The notes below the pieces were generated by a model, which did no database searches, was not told the origin of the DNA, and was given only the letters and a program-made list of their open reading frames with translations. 64,000 nt of DNA from Colius striatus (taxonomy: Eukaryota; Chordata; Aves; Coliiformes; Coliidae). The stretch spans positions 2,116,513 to 2,180,512 of the forward strand of contig NC_084781.1 of assembly GCF_028858725.1 (NCBI RefSeq), written 5' to 3'. Positions 1 to 12,409 of the stretch are shown here, in pieces; the stretch's first letter is position 1; every line of letters starts with the position of its first letter. The translations under genes were made by a program, and so were the position numbers.

Positions 1-184
1 TTCCAAAGAAACAAAATCCCCAGATCTTCTATGGAATGGAAGAGATGTGGGAGGGGAAATAAAAATACCAAGAGATCCCCAAGTCAGAGACACCAACCAG
101 CCAAGAAAATGCACACCTACTATGAGGAGGAGGAAGCAGAGCTGGTGGTGGACCCACAGCTTGGAGAAGGTTGAAGCAGGGAAG

Positions 185-235
185 AGAGAGAGAGAGAAAG
201 AGGGAGAAAGGGAAAGGAAAAGAGAGAGTCCCCCA
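185..235. repeat. GA-rich simple repeat
   Basis: A purine-only run of gagagagaga and gaaagggaaagg blocks. It is low-complexity and lies in MSANTD2 intron 1. Confidence 0.7.
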
Positions 236-3200
236 AAGCAAAGATTGTCCAACCTTCCTTACTCTGGTAAGAAGACACAAGGTAATTAAATGGATATGCC
301 TAAGCTATTCAGCTAGGAAAAGATAGATTACTTACATATTTTGCCTTCCTTACTAACTCACTCTGTCTCTTGTGAAGCTGCTGAAATTTAAAAGAGGTCA
401 AATCAATAATGCTCCAAATTGCCAAGACTTCCATAGCAAGCATTCAAGTAAGAAACAATCCTTAGATGGCTCTTAAAGAAGCTTTGTCTTAAACACAGTG
501 TTGAGGTTGAAACCTCCTTGGAGGGGACTAAGATGCAAAACAAACACCCTGTTAGTCTGCTTCTGGTCATCCCCCCACCCCACTGACAGCTGAGAGGGAT
601 CCTGATGGGTTTTGTGCTACCAAACTCTTATTTCACCTCCCAAATTCAATGTGTTAGATTGCTCAGGTTCTGGACTGAATGGCAAAGCTGTCTCTGGAGT
701 CTATTTAAGCATGACTTTGGGAACAGCTAGCCCTGTTCACTTTCCTTTCTAGAGGAGGACTTTGTGGACATAGCATTTCAAAAACCACTTGGTTAGGGGT
801 TTTTTTTCCTCCTCCCACAAGGCTTTTTTACACCTTCAGAAAGCTCCAAGCTACCTAATGCTCCTGGTTTTAACAGCATCAGTGGGAAAGGAACACATTT
901 CTAACTCATTTCCTTGTGAAACTCAGAGCCCTGGGGGCAGAAAACTTCTAAGCAGTGAGTCAGTTTAACCCCAAAATGACCAACTCCCTCCCCCCACAGT
1001 AAAATTTAACCTGCAGAGGCCACAATAGCACCAGAACTCAGTGGTTTTAAGGTGGAACTTTCACTGATTTTGCCACCAAACCAAACATCACCAGATTTTC
1101 TGTCAAAACCTCAGCCCCAACCAACCACCTTTGTCAACCTGGAAGCGAGGACTCGGCCAGGAAAGCTGTTGCTATTCATTGTGGGGAGATTTGGCTTCCC
1201 AGTGCTGGGGGTATTAATAAATGTAGGTGGTAAAATTCAGCAACAAGAAGCCCTTGGGTACATTGAGGTAGTTTTGGCCCTGATAAGAGCGTTGGAAGGA
1301 AGGTGGCCCAGGTTTTTCGCTCTGATGTGTCTCCTTTCAGCTCAAATCTCACTGAGTGACAGGGGCAAACTCTTGTTTCACTCTAAAATCCACCCCAAAG
1401 TCAGGCTTCAAAACAAAAGTCCAGTTCTTACATCTGCCCTGGCTTCTCCATTGGAGTAAAGCCCAGATGTAGAAGCTCCAGACAAATTTCTTAGCAGCCT
1501 TTAAGCTAAAGAAAGGATTTTTGGGTTAACCAAATCCATTGATCCCTCCTGGGCCACCCAACAGCCACTTGCTCAGTTTGAATCCCTCAAATATCTCTCC
1601 CTACTGCTGGAGCTGAAAGTGTCTCACACTGGTTGTAGCCTGCTAGTCATTAACTCTTCTCATTCAGGCTGCAAACCAACTTATTTAAGCAGGAATATAA
1701 CTTAGCATCAGGTCAAATGGAGACTTGGTATGAGAATTAAAGGGAGCAATGAAGAAAAGGGGCAAAAATAAACGAGCAAGACTGTCACTGCTTGCCATGA
1801 GTACTTTTAAGCTTACTGCCTTGGCACTTCTGCATGAGCCATGTTTTGTCTCCCCTTCTGATGGTACATCAGAGGGATGATCACCTCAAATGTGGTGCTT
1901 TCAAAAGCACCAGAAGGTCTGTGACCAAGCAGCCAGCAGCTCCTCGGAACTGTTTTCCTAAACAATCAAGATCCCCCATTATCTCCTCCCTCCTGGAGGT
2001 AATCCCAAGGTTTCTCCACCAAGCAGTCCCTACCACATTGCCAAGTGATGTTCACCTCCAAACAACCAGGTCAGCTCCGTTTCAGGGATGCCCACAGGCT
2101 TCTGGGTGGCAGGGGTGAGGTGGGATCAGACCGACGGCTCTCCCTCTGCAGCTGCCCGTACCTCCCACGATGGATTTTCTTCAGATGCCCTAGGGTAAGA
2201 CCTAAATAATTGCTCCCATTTCAAAAGAAACCTCCACCTGGATATCTTATGGGTTTAAACACCTTTCTCCCAGCAGCTTACTCTGATCACCAAAGAGTTT
2301 AAGATCGAGGTTTATCTTACGCACCTCCTCTATTCCTCCCGGTGTCCAGCTCAAGTCCTGCTCCGTGGTTCCTAAAGTGCACACACATAATATTGATACA
2401 GATAGACAAGAAACCAGGAAATTTAGGACAAGTAACTGCAAACAGACCTGATGAATTGACCAGTGACTGCACAAAGCTGGAAGAGACCCGAGGCTTTTGC
2501 TTATTGTTCTGCAACGCTGCCTGCAATACGAAGACAGGTTATCCCCACCCCCTTCAATTCACAGGGGTGAAATCCAAGAGCTCAAGGTGGATTTTAGTCA
2601 CCATTTCTAATTTAGGAGCTTTCACCTTCTCTACAAGTGAAGACACAGGAGAATCAATTCATTGCAGCACATCTGAGCAGTGTTTGTGATCATCAAGCCT
2701 CGAGGGAAGCTGTAGCCAACAGTTCTCCTCCCAGCAACAAACACACACGTGAGGGAGAAGCACAGGACAGGGAGGTTTTGATACAGAACCCAAGGGATGG
2801 TTCAACATGAGAAACTCCAGATCCCTGATCTGAGATGTGTTCTTACTCAAGGAGCAGTTAAGGTGGCCTACAGGGGTGTCCACATTAATCTGTTGAAAGC
2901 TGAGAGAGGGAGGCTCAGAGCACACAGCCTTCAGCTCCAAAGATGCTCTTTCACTTCATGCAAGACAGAAGCTCTTGGCTTCACATCCCCAATTAGAAAG
3001 GCAGTTAATTAATTGCTTCTCCTCCTTCATCTCACCACAAGATGAAGCTAGGTCAGGACAAAAGAAAGTGCTTTTGAAAGCTGGAGTGGTCACAGGGCAC
3101 ATAGGGATGAGCAGCACAAGGAAAGGTCTTGCAGTTCTTCACTTCTGAGTTGGGACAGTGGGAGCAGAAGGCAACAGACGTGACTCCGACAGTCTGCTAG

Positions 3201-4810
3201 CTCCTGGACTTGGAGGTTAAAAGGTGTTTGGAAGGCAGAACATGAGACTTGGAAGGGATATCACCACAAGAAGCCTATCCAGAATAAAAAAGAGAAGGAA
3301 GAGAACCTTTTAACTCTCAAAGAGTGCCTCTGCTGACTGAACCAGAGCCACCAAGTCCCAAGACTCCTCTGCAAAACACCTTTGGTATGAAACATGGTGG
3401 CATCTCAAGTGGGAGCACAGAGAAACTGGTTGTCTGATCATGTTAGGAACCAGAGACCTCTCTGCACATAATGCCTTGAAGAAGCAAAGTCACCCTAGGA
3501 GACACAGACAAGCTAGAACCTAACAAAAACCCCACAGCTGATCTCCCACCACTGCCAACTACTAAACCACAATTAAATACATCTTAAAAGGAAGCTCCTG
3601 TACAGGCAGGAATTATCTACAGAAGGTAGAGGTTGGCTTAGATGAGGGAAGACTTTGCCAAAGACCAAAAGGGAAGGAAGTCAGGGTATAATAACCTAGG
3701 GCATGGAGTGATGGGTGACCCAGTTACATCCAAACAACCAGAGTAGAGTGTTACAGATGCACAACACTCACAGCAGAAGCTACTGGACAGTCAAGACACC
3801 CATCCTGCATGTGTAAAGTGAGACTGGTGCCTGTTGGGATAACACAGCTGCTCTGAGAGTGGGTTTGCTCCACACAATGCTCAATTCCCAGAGGTGTTCC
3901 TCTGATGCAGCCTCAAACTATATCCAAGGAGGAGTAAACCAAGTCAATCTGTCCTTTGACACATAAGACTTGATTCTTTTCTGGCTCATGTGATCAGAAA
4001 GTTGTTCCCACTTACCCAAGGACTGAAGGACTCAAGGAGAGAACAAATGCAAGATTAAGGTTGAAAAGAAATGGAAGGCAAAGTGGTTTTGAAGGTGGCC
4101 AGTTGGCTGGTTGCTACAAAAAAACCCCACCCCAGTGTACTGATGCTCCATCAGTTTGAGACCTTCAAATGAAGATGCAGCCTCTGCTCAACCCAACAAT
4201 GAAACTCTGGATGAAATCCAAGCCCTGGTGTCATGGAGGAGGTCAAACTAGATAACTCCAGGCATTAGATTTGAGCCAGTCTAGCTCATACAGCCTTGCC
4301 TTCCTTAAAAACAGCTTCACCCAAGGCTTAAAAATGGATTGTTTAGATGGTTTAACAGCTCAAAAACCACAGCCCCACGAGGAATCAGCCCTGTTGGCAC
4401 AGCTTGGCATCCAGCTTTCGAGCCACAGCTGATACTCTGGTGTCATTTTTCATTCCTTCCCATTTCATGTGGGTTTGTGGCATTTGCTTTTCCCCTTCCT
4501 GTCTCTGCTCTCTCTGTTTAACCATTCTTCTTCAAAGTTGTCTTTTTTCCTTTGAACAACAAAACCCCACAAATTGCCTGTGTGGCAGAAAACCACAACC
4601 CAAGAGGAACCTCCAGTGAGGGGTGAGGAAGAGGTCATCACCTCCAGAAAATCCAAGAGCCAGGAGGGAGGTGTTGGAGCTGTTCCTCTTGGAATACACA
4701 GCCTGGCATGGACTCTGTGGAGAGGCCAACACACTTCAGTGTGTCCCTCACAAAACAAAAGGTGAACTTGTGCTTGGAGCAGCTGTGGAAATGGTCCCAG
4801 ATTCGTTTTC

Positions 4811-4978
4811 ATGGAATCATTTTGGTTGGAAAAGAGCTTGAAGTTGATGGGAGTCCAACTACTGACCTCACCCTGCCCAGCTCAGCACTACCCCATGGCC
4901 CTCAGCACCTCAGCTCCAGGGCTTTGGGATCCCTCCAGGGCTGGGCACTCCCTCACCTCCCTGGGCAGCCCATTTCAA
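4811..4978 (-). mobile_element. CR1 LINE 3' fragment, reverse orientation
   Basis: The segment opens with ggaatcattttggttggaa and runs into the 'agagcttgaag..gtccaac' and 'cctggg cagccc' blocks typical of the reverse complement of an avian CR1 3' end. It is 5'-truncated, as most CR1 copies are. Confidence 0.8.
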
Positions 4979-5154
4979 GAGGGATGAAAAACACATGAAT
5001 GACTCTTGAATGAGCTGCTAGTTGTAGGGATGGACAGGATCTACATGAGGTTGCCCAAGGTCAAGAGCCAGGTCCTGCCTTTGGGCCTCCCCAAGCCCAG
5101 GCACAGCCACAGGCTGGGGCAGAGGGGCTGGAAACTGCTGCAGGGAAAGGGCCT

Positions 5155-5395
5155 GGGGGGGCTGGTGCTGAACAGGAGCCAGCAGCGTGCCCAGGGGGGC
5201 AAGAAGGCCAAGGGCAGCCTGGCTGGGATCAGCAGTGGGGTGGCAGCAGGAGCAGGGCAGGGATTGTCCCCTGTGCTGGGCCTTGGGGAGGCTGCAGCTC
5301 CAGGGCTGTGTCAGTGCTGGGCCCCTCACTCACTGCCACAGGGACACTGAGGGGCTGCAGCGTGGCCAGAGCCGGGCACTGAGCTGGAGTCAAGG
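5155..5395 (+). mobile_element. CR1 LINE internal fragment
   Basis: Contains gccagcagcgtgcccag, aagaaggccaagggcagcct and the cagggacactgaggggctgca block. These are internal CR1 sequences in forward orientation, and nearly the same segment recurs at 55.55-55.79 kb. No intact reverse transcriptase is present. Confidence 0.8.
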
Positions 5396-6149
5396 TCTGT
5401 TTCCAAAGGAAGAAACCAGGAAAAGCTGCTGGAAGGGTTACAAGTGAATCCCTACATTTGAACCAGCCCCTTCCTGAGTGGCTCCAACCCAACAGTGGCC
5501 TCGTTCCAGGAGCACAAAAAGCAGATGCAGATGTTGAGAGACAAAAATCTGAAGGGGGATCCTGTTTGAATCAGGACAGAAAGCATCTACACCATCCAAC
5601 TTCCTTCCCTGGAGCTGACTTTTTAACCTGTCCAGCTCATTTCTAACCCACTCTTCAAAGCTTTGAGGGGGGAAGCAAGTGTCCCTGGAGAAAGCCAAGA
5701 TGGAAATGCAGTTCTCAAAGGAGTTGCAGCCAGTGTGTTTTAAGCACAGCTTGCTTCTACAAGAGATCAGCAAATGCCATCCCCTCGATGGGTATTAAGT
5801 AGAAATACCCTTAAAAAGGATGGAAATGTGGAAGATTCTGGATAAGAAATGGAATGAGGCAGCTCTGTGCTGCTTTGGCACCACCTCCCAGTGCTGGCTG
5901 CAGCTCAGGCAACATTCCAGTTGTCCTGCTCTGTCTCACTTCAGGCACTGACCCCTTCCACATCCAGAAGTGATGTTCACCCTCAGAAAATGAGAGTCAA
6001 GCATCCAAATCCAGCTGGAATCCTACCAAAACTGGGATGTTTGGGGTTGGCAGCAGCTACTGCAACTCTCTTAATACTCCCCATAGCAAGGGGAACTCCT
6101 GGCTCTGGTGAGGAACCCACAAGGCCTAATCTCACTGCAAGCAGGGGTG

Positions 6150-6350
6150 GAAGAAAACGTCCCTCAAGCTGCTTCCCACGCTCTTGTTGATGCCCCCCAG
6201 GATGCCATTGGCCCTTCTTACTGCTGATGTCTATTTGCTGCCCACCAGCACTCCCAGATCCCTCTCCTGGAGGGGAGAGCACTCCCAGGGGAGGGGAGCA
6301 CTCCCAGATCCCTCTCCATCAGGTCACCCCCAGCCTGTCTTGGTGCAGGG
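6150..6350 (-). mobile_element. CR1-like fragment, reverse orientation
   Basis: Contains ccccccaggatgccattggc and the 'cccaccagcactcccagatccctctcc' type block found in reverse-oriented avian CR1 elements. A short local duplication of the last part (agcactcccagatccctctc) follows. Boundaries are approximate. Confidence 0.55.
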
Positions 6351-7739
6351 GGGGTAGATTCTTTCAAGCCTGAATGTCTCAGGAGCAAAGATGTATTGGA
6401 GCATCACTTCTAAAGGGAGGATGGCATCTTGCAGCTGTCACCAAAACTCTTTGCTCTGACCCCAAAACCAACCACAAGCTGCAACCAGCTCTACCCAAAA
6501 GCATTGCTTGAACCTTAACAGAGAGTTCTGGGCTTGCTTTAACAGCAAGACTTCTCCTCACAGCCTGCTTAGCATCCCCTGAAGCACAGACAGCTGCAGA
6601 GCCACCACGACCTTCTACCAAGCAGCATGGGGCAGGACAAAGCCAAACCACCTCCAAAAACATCTCTATCCTGCACCAGCCTCCAGCCAAGCCCCAAAGT
6701 TGGTGACATCCAAAGCTATTCAAGCAACAAGCTCTTTGAAAGCTGCTGAGACAAAGAGGTTCCTCACCAAACAAAACCTTTGGATGTGGCTCAAGGGAGA
6801 GAAACACCCCAGAAGCAAATTCAAGGAGTCAGTAAGTCAACATGAGGACAAAGACATCAAGAAACTAAAGCAGCTCCAGGAAGTGAAAGGGTTTGTACCA
6901 TTCTGAGCAGCTGCTTTTAGGGATGAAGCTCCAGTGGCATGGGATTGAAGGGGAAATCCCAGCCTGACTGGGGTTTAACAGCACAGAAGCAAAGAGCTTC
7001 CCCCCATCCCTTGTGAGAACAAGCCATTGCTTGTCCTTTCATTGATTGGCATTTTAAGGGGTGGCAGGAACAGCCAAAATGGGTTGGGAAAGGGGGGAAA
7101 TGAAAAGCTGGAGGGAGCTCAAAGGGTTTAACTCAGCCTCCCCAAGCTTCATTTGTGTTTAGAGACTGAATTTAGGTTCCCCACCTCATCCAAATCTCTC
7201 CTGGGGGGTAGAAAGAGGACAAGGCACCAAACTGTAGCCACCAAACTCAGCCCTTGCCCTTCTCCCCAAGGAATAAAGTGGAAAGACCCCACCTTTAGAG
7301 CTGCCCTCAGAAGCAGCACAGCCCAGGGGGGGCTCTGGAACACAGCTCAGTTAAAGTAAAGAGGTTCCTGAGGGCACAGCACACTCTGGGGTGGGATTAG
7401 GGAAGATGCTGGACCCTGCAAAAGCAATTTCAAAGCAAAGGAAGGAGGCAGGAGTGCAAGGGGCAACCACAGCCTGAGGCAGCCCCTGTTACTGGGGTAA
7501 CTGGGAGCTCTTTTTCCCCCCTTGGGGAGCTTCAGGGAGAAGCTGATGTCATCCCTTCACAGCCAGATGTAAGGGGCACTGAGACAACCCACCAAGGGCC
7601 ACAGTGCCCACCACACTGAAGGAGGCAGCCCAGGGAGAAGGATGCTGCTGGGGGCTGGGGCACTATGCCTTTCACCCCTCAGGACCACAGGATGCTGCCA
7701 GAGCTCACCTTGAAAGGGTGATCCCAGGGGTCTGAGGGC

Positions 7740-8680
7740 CCCTAAAGTCAAAGCCCCAGGAGGGACTGAGCTCAGGGGATGCCCACACCCAGGGCTAAAG
7801 CATGCTGCAGCAAACTGTCCATGGTGGGAGACTCTGATGGGGTGAGCCCAGAAGAAAGGGGACCTTGCACTCAGGGACAAAGGATGCTCAGGGAAGCTGC
7901 CAGTATGGGGAGATCCTGTTGGGGTGAGCCCAGGGGATGGGGTGCCCCCAGACTTGCTGAGCTGAGCCCAGGGGATGCCCACATCCAGGCCTAAAAGATG
8001 CTGCAGCAAGATGCCAGCAAGGGGACACCTTAGTGGGGTGATTCTAGGGGATGGGGTGCCTCCAAACTTGCTGGGGTGAGCCCAGGGGATGCCCACATCC
8101 AGGGCCAAAGGATGCTGCAGCAAACTGCCAGCAAGGAGACAATCTGCTGGGGTAAGCCCAGGGGATGGGGTGCCTCCCAAACTTGCTGGACTGAGCCCAG
8201 GGGATGCCCACACCCAGGGGTAAAGGATGCTTCAGCAAGATGCCAATAAGGAGACACCTTAATGGGGTGATTCTAGGGGATGTGGTGCCCTCAAACTTAC
8301 TGGGCTAAACCCAGGGGATGCCCACACCCAGAGCTAAAAGATGTTGCAGCAAGCTGCCAGCATAGGGAGACCATGATGGGGTGATTCTAGGGGATGGGGT
8401 GCCTCCAAACTTGCTGGGGTGAGCCCAGGGGATGCCCATACCCAGAGCTAAAAGATGCTGCAGCAAACTGCCAGCAAGGGGACTCACTCTGCTGAGGTGA
8501 GCCCAGGGGATGGGGTGCCTCTAAACTTGCTGGGCTGAGCCCAGGGGATGTCCACACCCAGAGCTAAAAGATGCTGCAGCAAGATGCCAGCACGGAGACA
8601 CCCTGCTGGGGTGATGTCAGGCGATGGGGTAGCCCCAGACCCAGGGCCACTTGCCGGCCTGAGCCCAGGGGATACCCAGG
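7740..8680. repeat. ~115-bp tandem repeat in MSANTD2 intron 1
   Basis: About eight units, each with gagcccaggggatgccca, then a 'ccaaaggatgctgcagcaa' type block and 'gccagcaaggagac'. Unit starts fall near 7773, 7970, 8083, 8197, 8308, 8424, 8538 and 8657. Divergence is moderate, with single-base and few-base differences. Long ORFs across it are artefacts of the repetition. Confidence 0.85.
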
Positions 8681-8791
8681 GATGCTGCAGGGAACATCCT
8701 GAGATCAGGGGCCGCGGTGCCACCCCGGGAGACACCCTCCCTCCCCCCGCCTCCTGTCCCCAGGGGCCTCTCCACCCGCCCCAGGGAGTAC

Positions 8792-9271
8792 CTTGATGCG
8801 CTCCCGGCACTGCGAAGGGGTGCGCTCGTAGCCCAGCTCGGCAAGGGCGCGGGAGACGCGCTCGTACATGGCGGGCCCGGGGGCTTTGCTGCCGAAGACG
8901 GTGCCGGCGCCTTCCAGCTGCTGGTACCGCGCTTCCACCAGCCGCTCGTTACCCCACACGGCGATCAGAGCGTTGGTCTCCGCCGGCGTCCACGACATCC
9001 CACGGCAAGCGGCGGCTGCGGCCGCGGCGGCGGCACCGCCCGGGGAGAAGGAGACGGACGGCGAGGCCCCGCCGCGGCCCCCCAACCCGGCCCCGCCGGC
9101 CGCCGGCCCCGGGCCCAGCGGGGACGCGCCGCTAGGGGTTGAAGGGTCGGATAGGCTGGGGTTGCCGTCGCTCAACGCTCCCGGAGAGCCCGGCGACAGC
9201 ACCTCCATCTTGGGGATCTTGAGCGGCGGCTCGGCGGGCGGGAGCTGCGAGGAGCCGCAGGACGCCGCCAT
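8792..9271 (-). CDS. MSANTD2: MSANTD2 exon 1 (Myb/SANT-like domain protein), partial
   Basis: First coding exon of MSANTD2, a nuclear Myb/SANT-like DNA-binding domain protein whose biological role is poorly defined. The ATG is at 9271 in good context (gccgccATGgc is not used; the start is gcggcgtcctgc-proximal MAASCGSS). The exon encodes 160 residues: a low-complexity N-terminus with the conserved [10 protein letters not shown] and [14 protein letters not shown] blocks, a poly-Ala run near residues 80-90, then the SANT-like domain beginning [20 protein letters not shown] and continuing through [13 protein letters not shown]. The donor AAG/gtactc lies at 8791-8790, exactly after ERIK as in the mammalian gene. 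Remaining exons lie outside the window. The head-to-head neighbour is ROBO3, about 8 kb away. Confidence 0.93.
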
Positions 9272-9460
9272 GTTGGAGATGCCGGACCGAGCGGGCGGAA
9301 GTGACGGCGGGCTGCGCCGGGGGGAGGGACTTCCGGTAAGGGCGGAGTGTGTGGGGCGTGGTCAGAGGCGAGGGGGCGTGGCTAACCGCGGTGGGGGGCG
9401 TGGTCAAATGGTGGGCGGGGCTTATCCCGAAGGGGGCGTGGTTAGAGGGGGGCGTGGTCT
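9272..9460 (-). promoter_or_regulatory. MSANTD2 CpG promoter with clustered GGGGCGTGG boxes
   Basis: The sequence directly upstream of the MSANTD2 start is very CpG-rich and includes a ggaagtgacgg ETS/CRE-like element near 9297 and cttccgg near 9329. From 9352 to 9457 there are about six GGGGCGTGG or GGGCGGGGC boxes within roughly 105 bp, matching the Sp1/KLF family consensus. No TATA box is visible, as expected for a CpG-island housekeeping promoter. The transcription start itself cannot be placed from sequence alone. Confidence 0.65.
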
Positions 9461-9559
9461 GTCCCGCGGGAAAGGGCCCCGCGTGCGTGGGAGCGCTGCG
9501 GGGTACGGGGGTGTCCCCCGAGGGAAAGAGGGCTCCGGACCCTTCAGACGGCCGAGGGA

Positions 9560-10615
9560 GAGGGGTCTCACAAGCCCTTTGGAGCCCCGAGGAGAGGGGT
9601 TCCCCAAGCCCTTTGGACCCTCGAGGACAGAGGACCCCAAGCCCCTTCGGATCCCCGAGGATAGGGGCACCCCAAGCCCTTTGGACCCGCGAAGATAAGG
9701 GCACCTCAAGCCCTTCAGACCCCGGAGGATAGGGGCACCCCAAGCCTCTTTGGACCCCCGAGGATAGAGGTTCCCCCAAGCGCTTCAGACCCGTGAGGAG
9801 AGGGGCACCCCAAACCTCTTTGGACCCCCGAGGATAGGGGCACCCCAAGCCCTTCAGACCCCAGAGGATAGGGGCACCCCAAGCCTCTTTGGACCCCCGA
9901 GGATAGAGGTTCCCCCAAGCGCTTCAGACCCGTGAGGAGAGGGGCACCCCAAACCTCTTTGGACCCCCGAGGATAGGGGCACCCCAAGCCCCTTCGGATC
10001 CCAGAGGATAGGGGCACCCCAAACCTCTTCGGATACCCGAGGATAGAGGTTCCCCCAAGCCCTTTGGACCGTGAGGAGAGGGGCACCCCAAGCTCTTCAG
10101 TCTCCCGATGATAAGGGCACCCCAAGCCCTTCAGACCCTCGAGGATAGAGGACCCCAAGCCCCTTCGGATCCCTAAGGATAGGGGCACCCCAAGCCCTTC
10201 AGACCCCAGAGGATAGGGGTTCCCCCAAGCCCTTCAGACCCTCCAGGGACAGAGATATCCCAAACCCTTTGTACCCTCGAAAAGAAGGGTACCCCAAACC
10301 CTTCGGATCCCCGAGGTATAGGAGCTCCCCAAACCCTTGATGCTCTTGAGGTAGATGGGCACCTCCAACCCTTGGGGTATAGGGACACCCCAAACCCTCC
10401 AGACACTCGAGATATAGGGACACCCCAAAGCCTTCAGACTCCTAAGGGAGAAGAGCACCCCAAATCTTTCAAACCCATAAGGAGAGAGGCATCACCAGAT
10501 CTTCAGATCCTCAGAGGAGAGGGGTACCCCAAACCTTAGGGACTCCTGAGGGAGAAAGACACCTCAAACTCTTCAGACCCATGAGGAGAGGGGCACCCCA
10601 AACCCTTCAGATCCC
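9560..10615. repeat. ~33-bp minisatellite upstream of MSANTD2
   Basis: About thirty degenerate copies of a unit like ccctttggaccc ccgaggataggggcaccccaag. The array begins within about 300 bp of the MSANTD2 start codon. Copies in 9720-10080 include a near-perfect higher-order duplication: the block at 9730-9840 recurs at 9865-9975. Copies decay toward 10.6 kb. ORFs of 70-240 aa across it arise because 33 is a multiple of three. Confidence 0.88.
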
Positions 10616-10779
10616 TCTTGGTCATCTGCACCCCAGCACTGAGCACCCTCAAATGTGGGGCTCAGCACCTCCTATATACTCCAGCCGTGGAGCCTACTCC
10701 CATTTAGGAGGGAGCCGGGGTCCCTATCCCCCAGCCCTGCCAGTTGCTGCCCAGTGACCCCAGTGCCACGGAGAGGGGG

Positions 10780-11190
10780 GAGGTCCCTCATTAACGAGAT
10801 GGACACCAGAGGGGTCTTGATTTGATTAATGACCTGGGGAGGACAGCAAATGGAAGGGGGTGTGGGGGGGTGCAGCACCCCATCTGTGTCCCCAACTGTT
10901 CCTCCCATAGCCTCCATCTGAAGGGGATTGGGGGGGAGGGGAGTGTCTGTGGGGTTCCCCCCCCCTCTGCCCTGGGCAGTGGCATTGGCGTAATTAAACG
11001 CTTTAATTAGCAGTATGTTGGTTAAACAAATTGGGAGGGGAGTGGTGTGTGTGTGTGTGTGCGTGAAACAAACCCATCGCTGCCCCTGTCCCTGGGGATC
11101 CCTGTCCCCCACATCTGGCAGCAGAGCAGCGCTGAGCAATCAGGGGCCATAATTATCCCCTTCTAATTACTGGGATTAGGGGCTGGCGAT
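10780..11190. promoter_or_regulatory. Candidate regulatory island with homeodomain motifs
   Basis: In an otherwise GC-rich satellite region this segment is AT-rich and non-repetitive. It carries tgatttgattaatgacc (10817), cgtaattaaacgctttaattagc (10990-11012, described in parts: TAATTAAA and TTTAATTAG), aggggccataattatcccc (11141) and tctaattactggg (11162). TAATTA is the core of LIM- and other homeodomain sites. The island sits between MSANTD2 and ROBO3 and could be an enhancer of either gene. Function is inferred, not shown. Confidence 0.4.
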
Positions 11191-11779
11191 GGGGTGGAGC
11201 TGCAGGAGGGGACACACACACCACATCACCCCCCCTTACCAGGCAGAGAAGGGGGTACAGGGCTGGTCAGGCTCTTTGTCACCAGCTGCCTGGATCCAAA
11301 GTGAATACCCCCAAAGGGATGGCTCCAAAAGAGCTGCACCCGCTGCTGGTGTGTTCCCAGAGGGATGTCCCCACTGCCACCCCCGTGACACGTCCCCGCT
11401 TCTGGCACAGCCCCAAGCCCTGCCCTTATCCCCAGAGCCGCCTGCCCACGGGGACACAGCGCTGCCTGTCCCCGTCCCCAGCAACCTGAGCCCCGGGATG
11501 GGGAGCCATCAGCCCCTTTCCCTGTCTCTAAGCCCCACGGGCTGCTTGCCAAGCCCCGACGAGGGGGGCTGGGCTGGGAGGAGGGATGCAAATGAGGTTA
11601 ACGGTTAATTAGGGACTGAAAAATTCATTACCCCTGCAGAGCGGCTGATTGCGATGCAGCCCCGCGTCCCCCTCAGGGCCCTTTGGCCACTTGGTAATGA
11701 CAAGGGGATGGGGGGGAGAGGGGGAGGAGGCTGGGGATACCCCACCTTGAGCAGCCCAATGCCTCTGAGAGTCATTCCT

Positions 11780-12165
11780 GTACAGAGCTGGGGCTGTTCT
11801 CAGCCTCCCTGCTTCACCTGTGCAACGAGCTGTGGTTGTTCTCAGCCTCCCTACTTCACCTGTGCAATGGGCTGTGGCTGTTCTCAGCTTCCCTGCTTCA
11901 TCTGTGCAATGAGCTGTGGCTGTTCTCAGCTTCCCTGCTTCATTTGTGCAATGGGCTGTGGCTGTTCTCAGCCAGAATTGCCCGTGCAATGAGTTGTGGC
12001 TGTTCTCAACCTCCCTGCTTCACCTGTGCATTGTGCTGTGGCTGTTCTCAGCCTCTCTGTTCAATGAGCTGTGGCTGTTTTCAGTTGGGCTTCACCTGTG
12101 CAATGAGCTGTGGCTGTCCTCAGCCAGGATTGCCCGTGTAGTGAGTTGTAGCTGTCCTCAGCTCC
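11780..12165. repeat. 42-bp minisatellite
   Basis: About nine copies of a 42-bp unit containing gctgtggctgttctcagcct and ttcacctgtgcaatga. Two shorter variants carry the block cagaattgcccgtg. It is intergenic, and the 14-codon periodicity gives meaningless ORFs on both strands. Confidence 0.88.
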
Positions 12166-12292
12166 TTTGAGGTGGAGGGGAGGTGAACATCCTTTCTGCT
12201 CCCCAACACTCCTCCACCATCTTGCTCGAGCCAAGCTCCCAATCCAACAAAGATAATTAACAGCTGGAAAAGACAAGTCAATGGACACAGAT

Positions 12293-12395
12293 CAGGATCA
12301 TAGAACTGGTTTGGTTGGAAAAGAGCTTGAAGCTGCTGGAGTCCAAGCCCTCCCCTCACCCTGCCCACCACTACCCCATGGCCCCTGTGACTAAA
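12293..12395 (-). mobile_element. CR1 LINE 3' fragment, reverse orientation
   Basis: Starts gatcatagaactggtttggt and continues through gaaaagagcttgaagctgct and ctaccccatggccc. This is the reverse complement of a CR1 3' end, heavily 5'-truncated. Confidence 0.75.
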
Positions 12396-12409
12396 CACTC
12401 TTCCTTCAC

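Larger units (their letters stand above)
1..8791 (-). other. MSANTD2: MSANTD2 intron 1 (3' part outside window)
   Basis: This stretch lies downstream of MSANTD2 exon 1 on the minus strand and must be its first intron, continuing past the window start. None of the later MSANTD2 coding sequence (the segment beginning TLRRCYSRVKEH in mammals) appears in any minus-strand frame here. It holds CR1 fragments near 4.8, 5.2 and 6.2 kb, a GA-rich tract near 0.2 kb and a ~115-bp satellite at 7.7-8.7 kb. Otherwise I see AT-richer non-coding sequence with only short chance ORFs. Confidence 0.75.

Noticed and set aside
1-8791. Further MSANTD2 exons in the first 8.8 kb
   Set aside because: No minus-strand frame shows the expected later MSANTD2 sequence; ORFs of 60-140 codons there lack homology and splice sites in phase.
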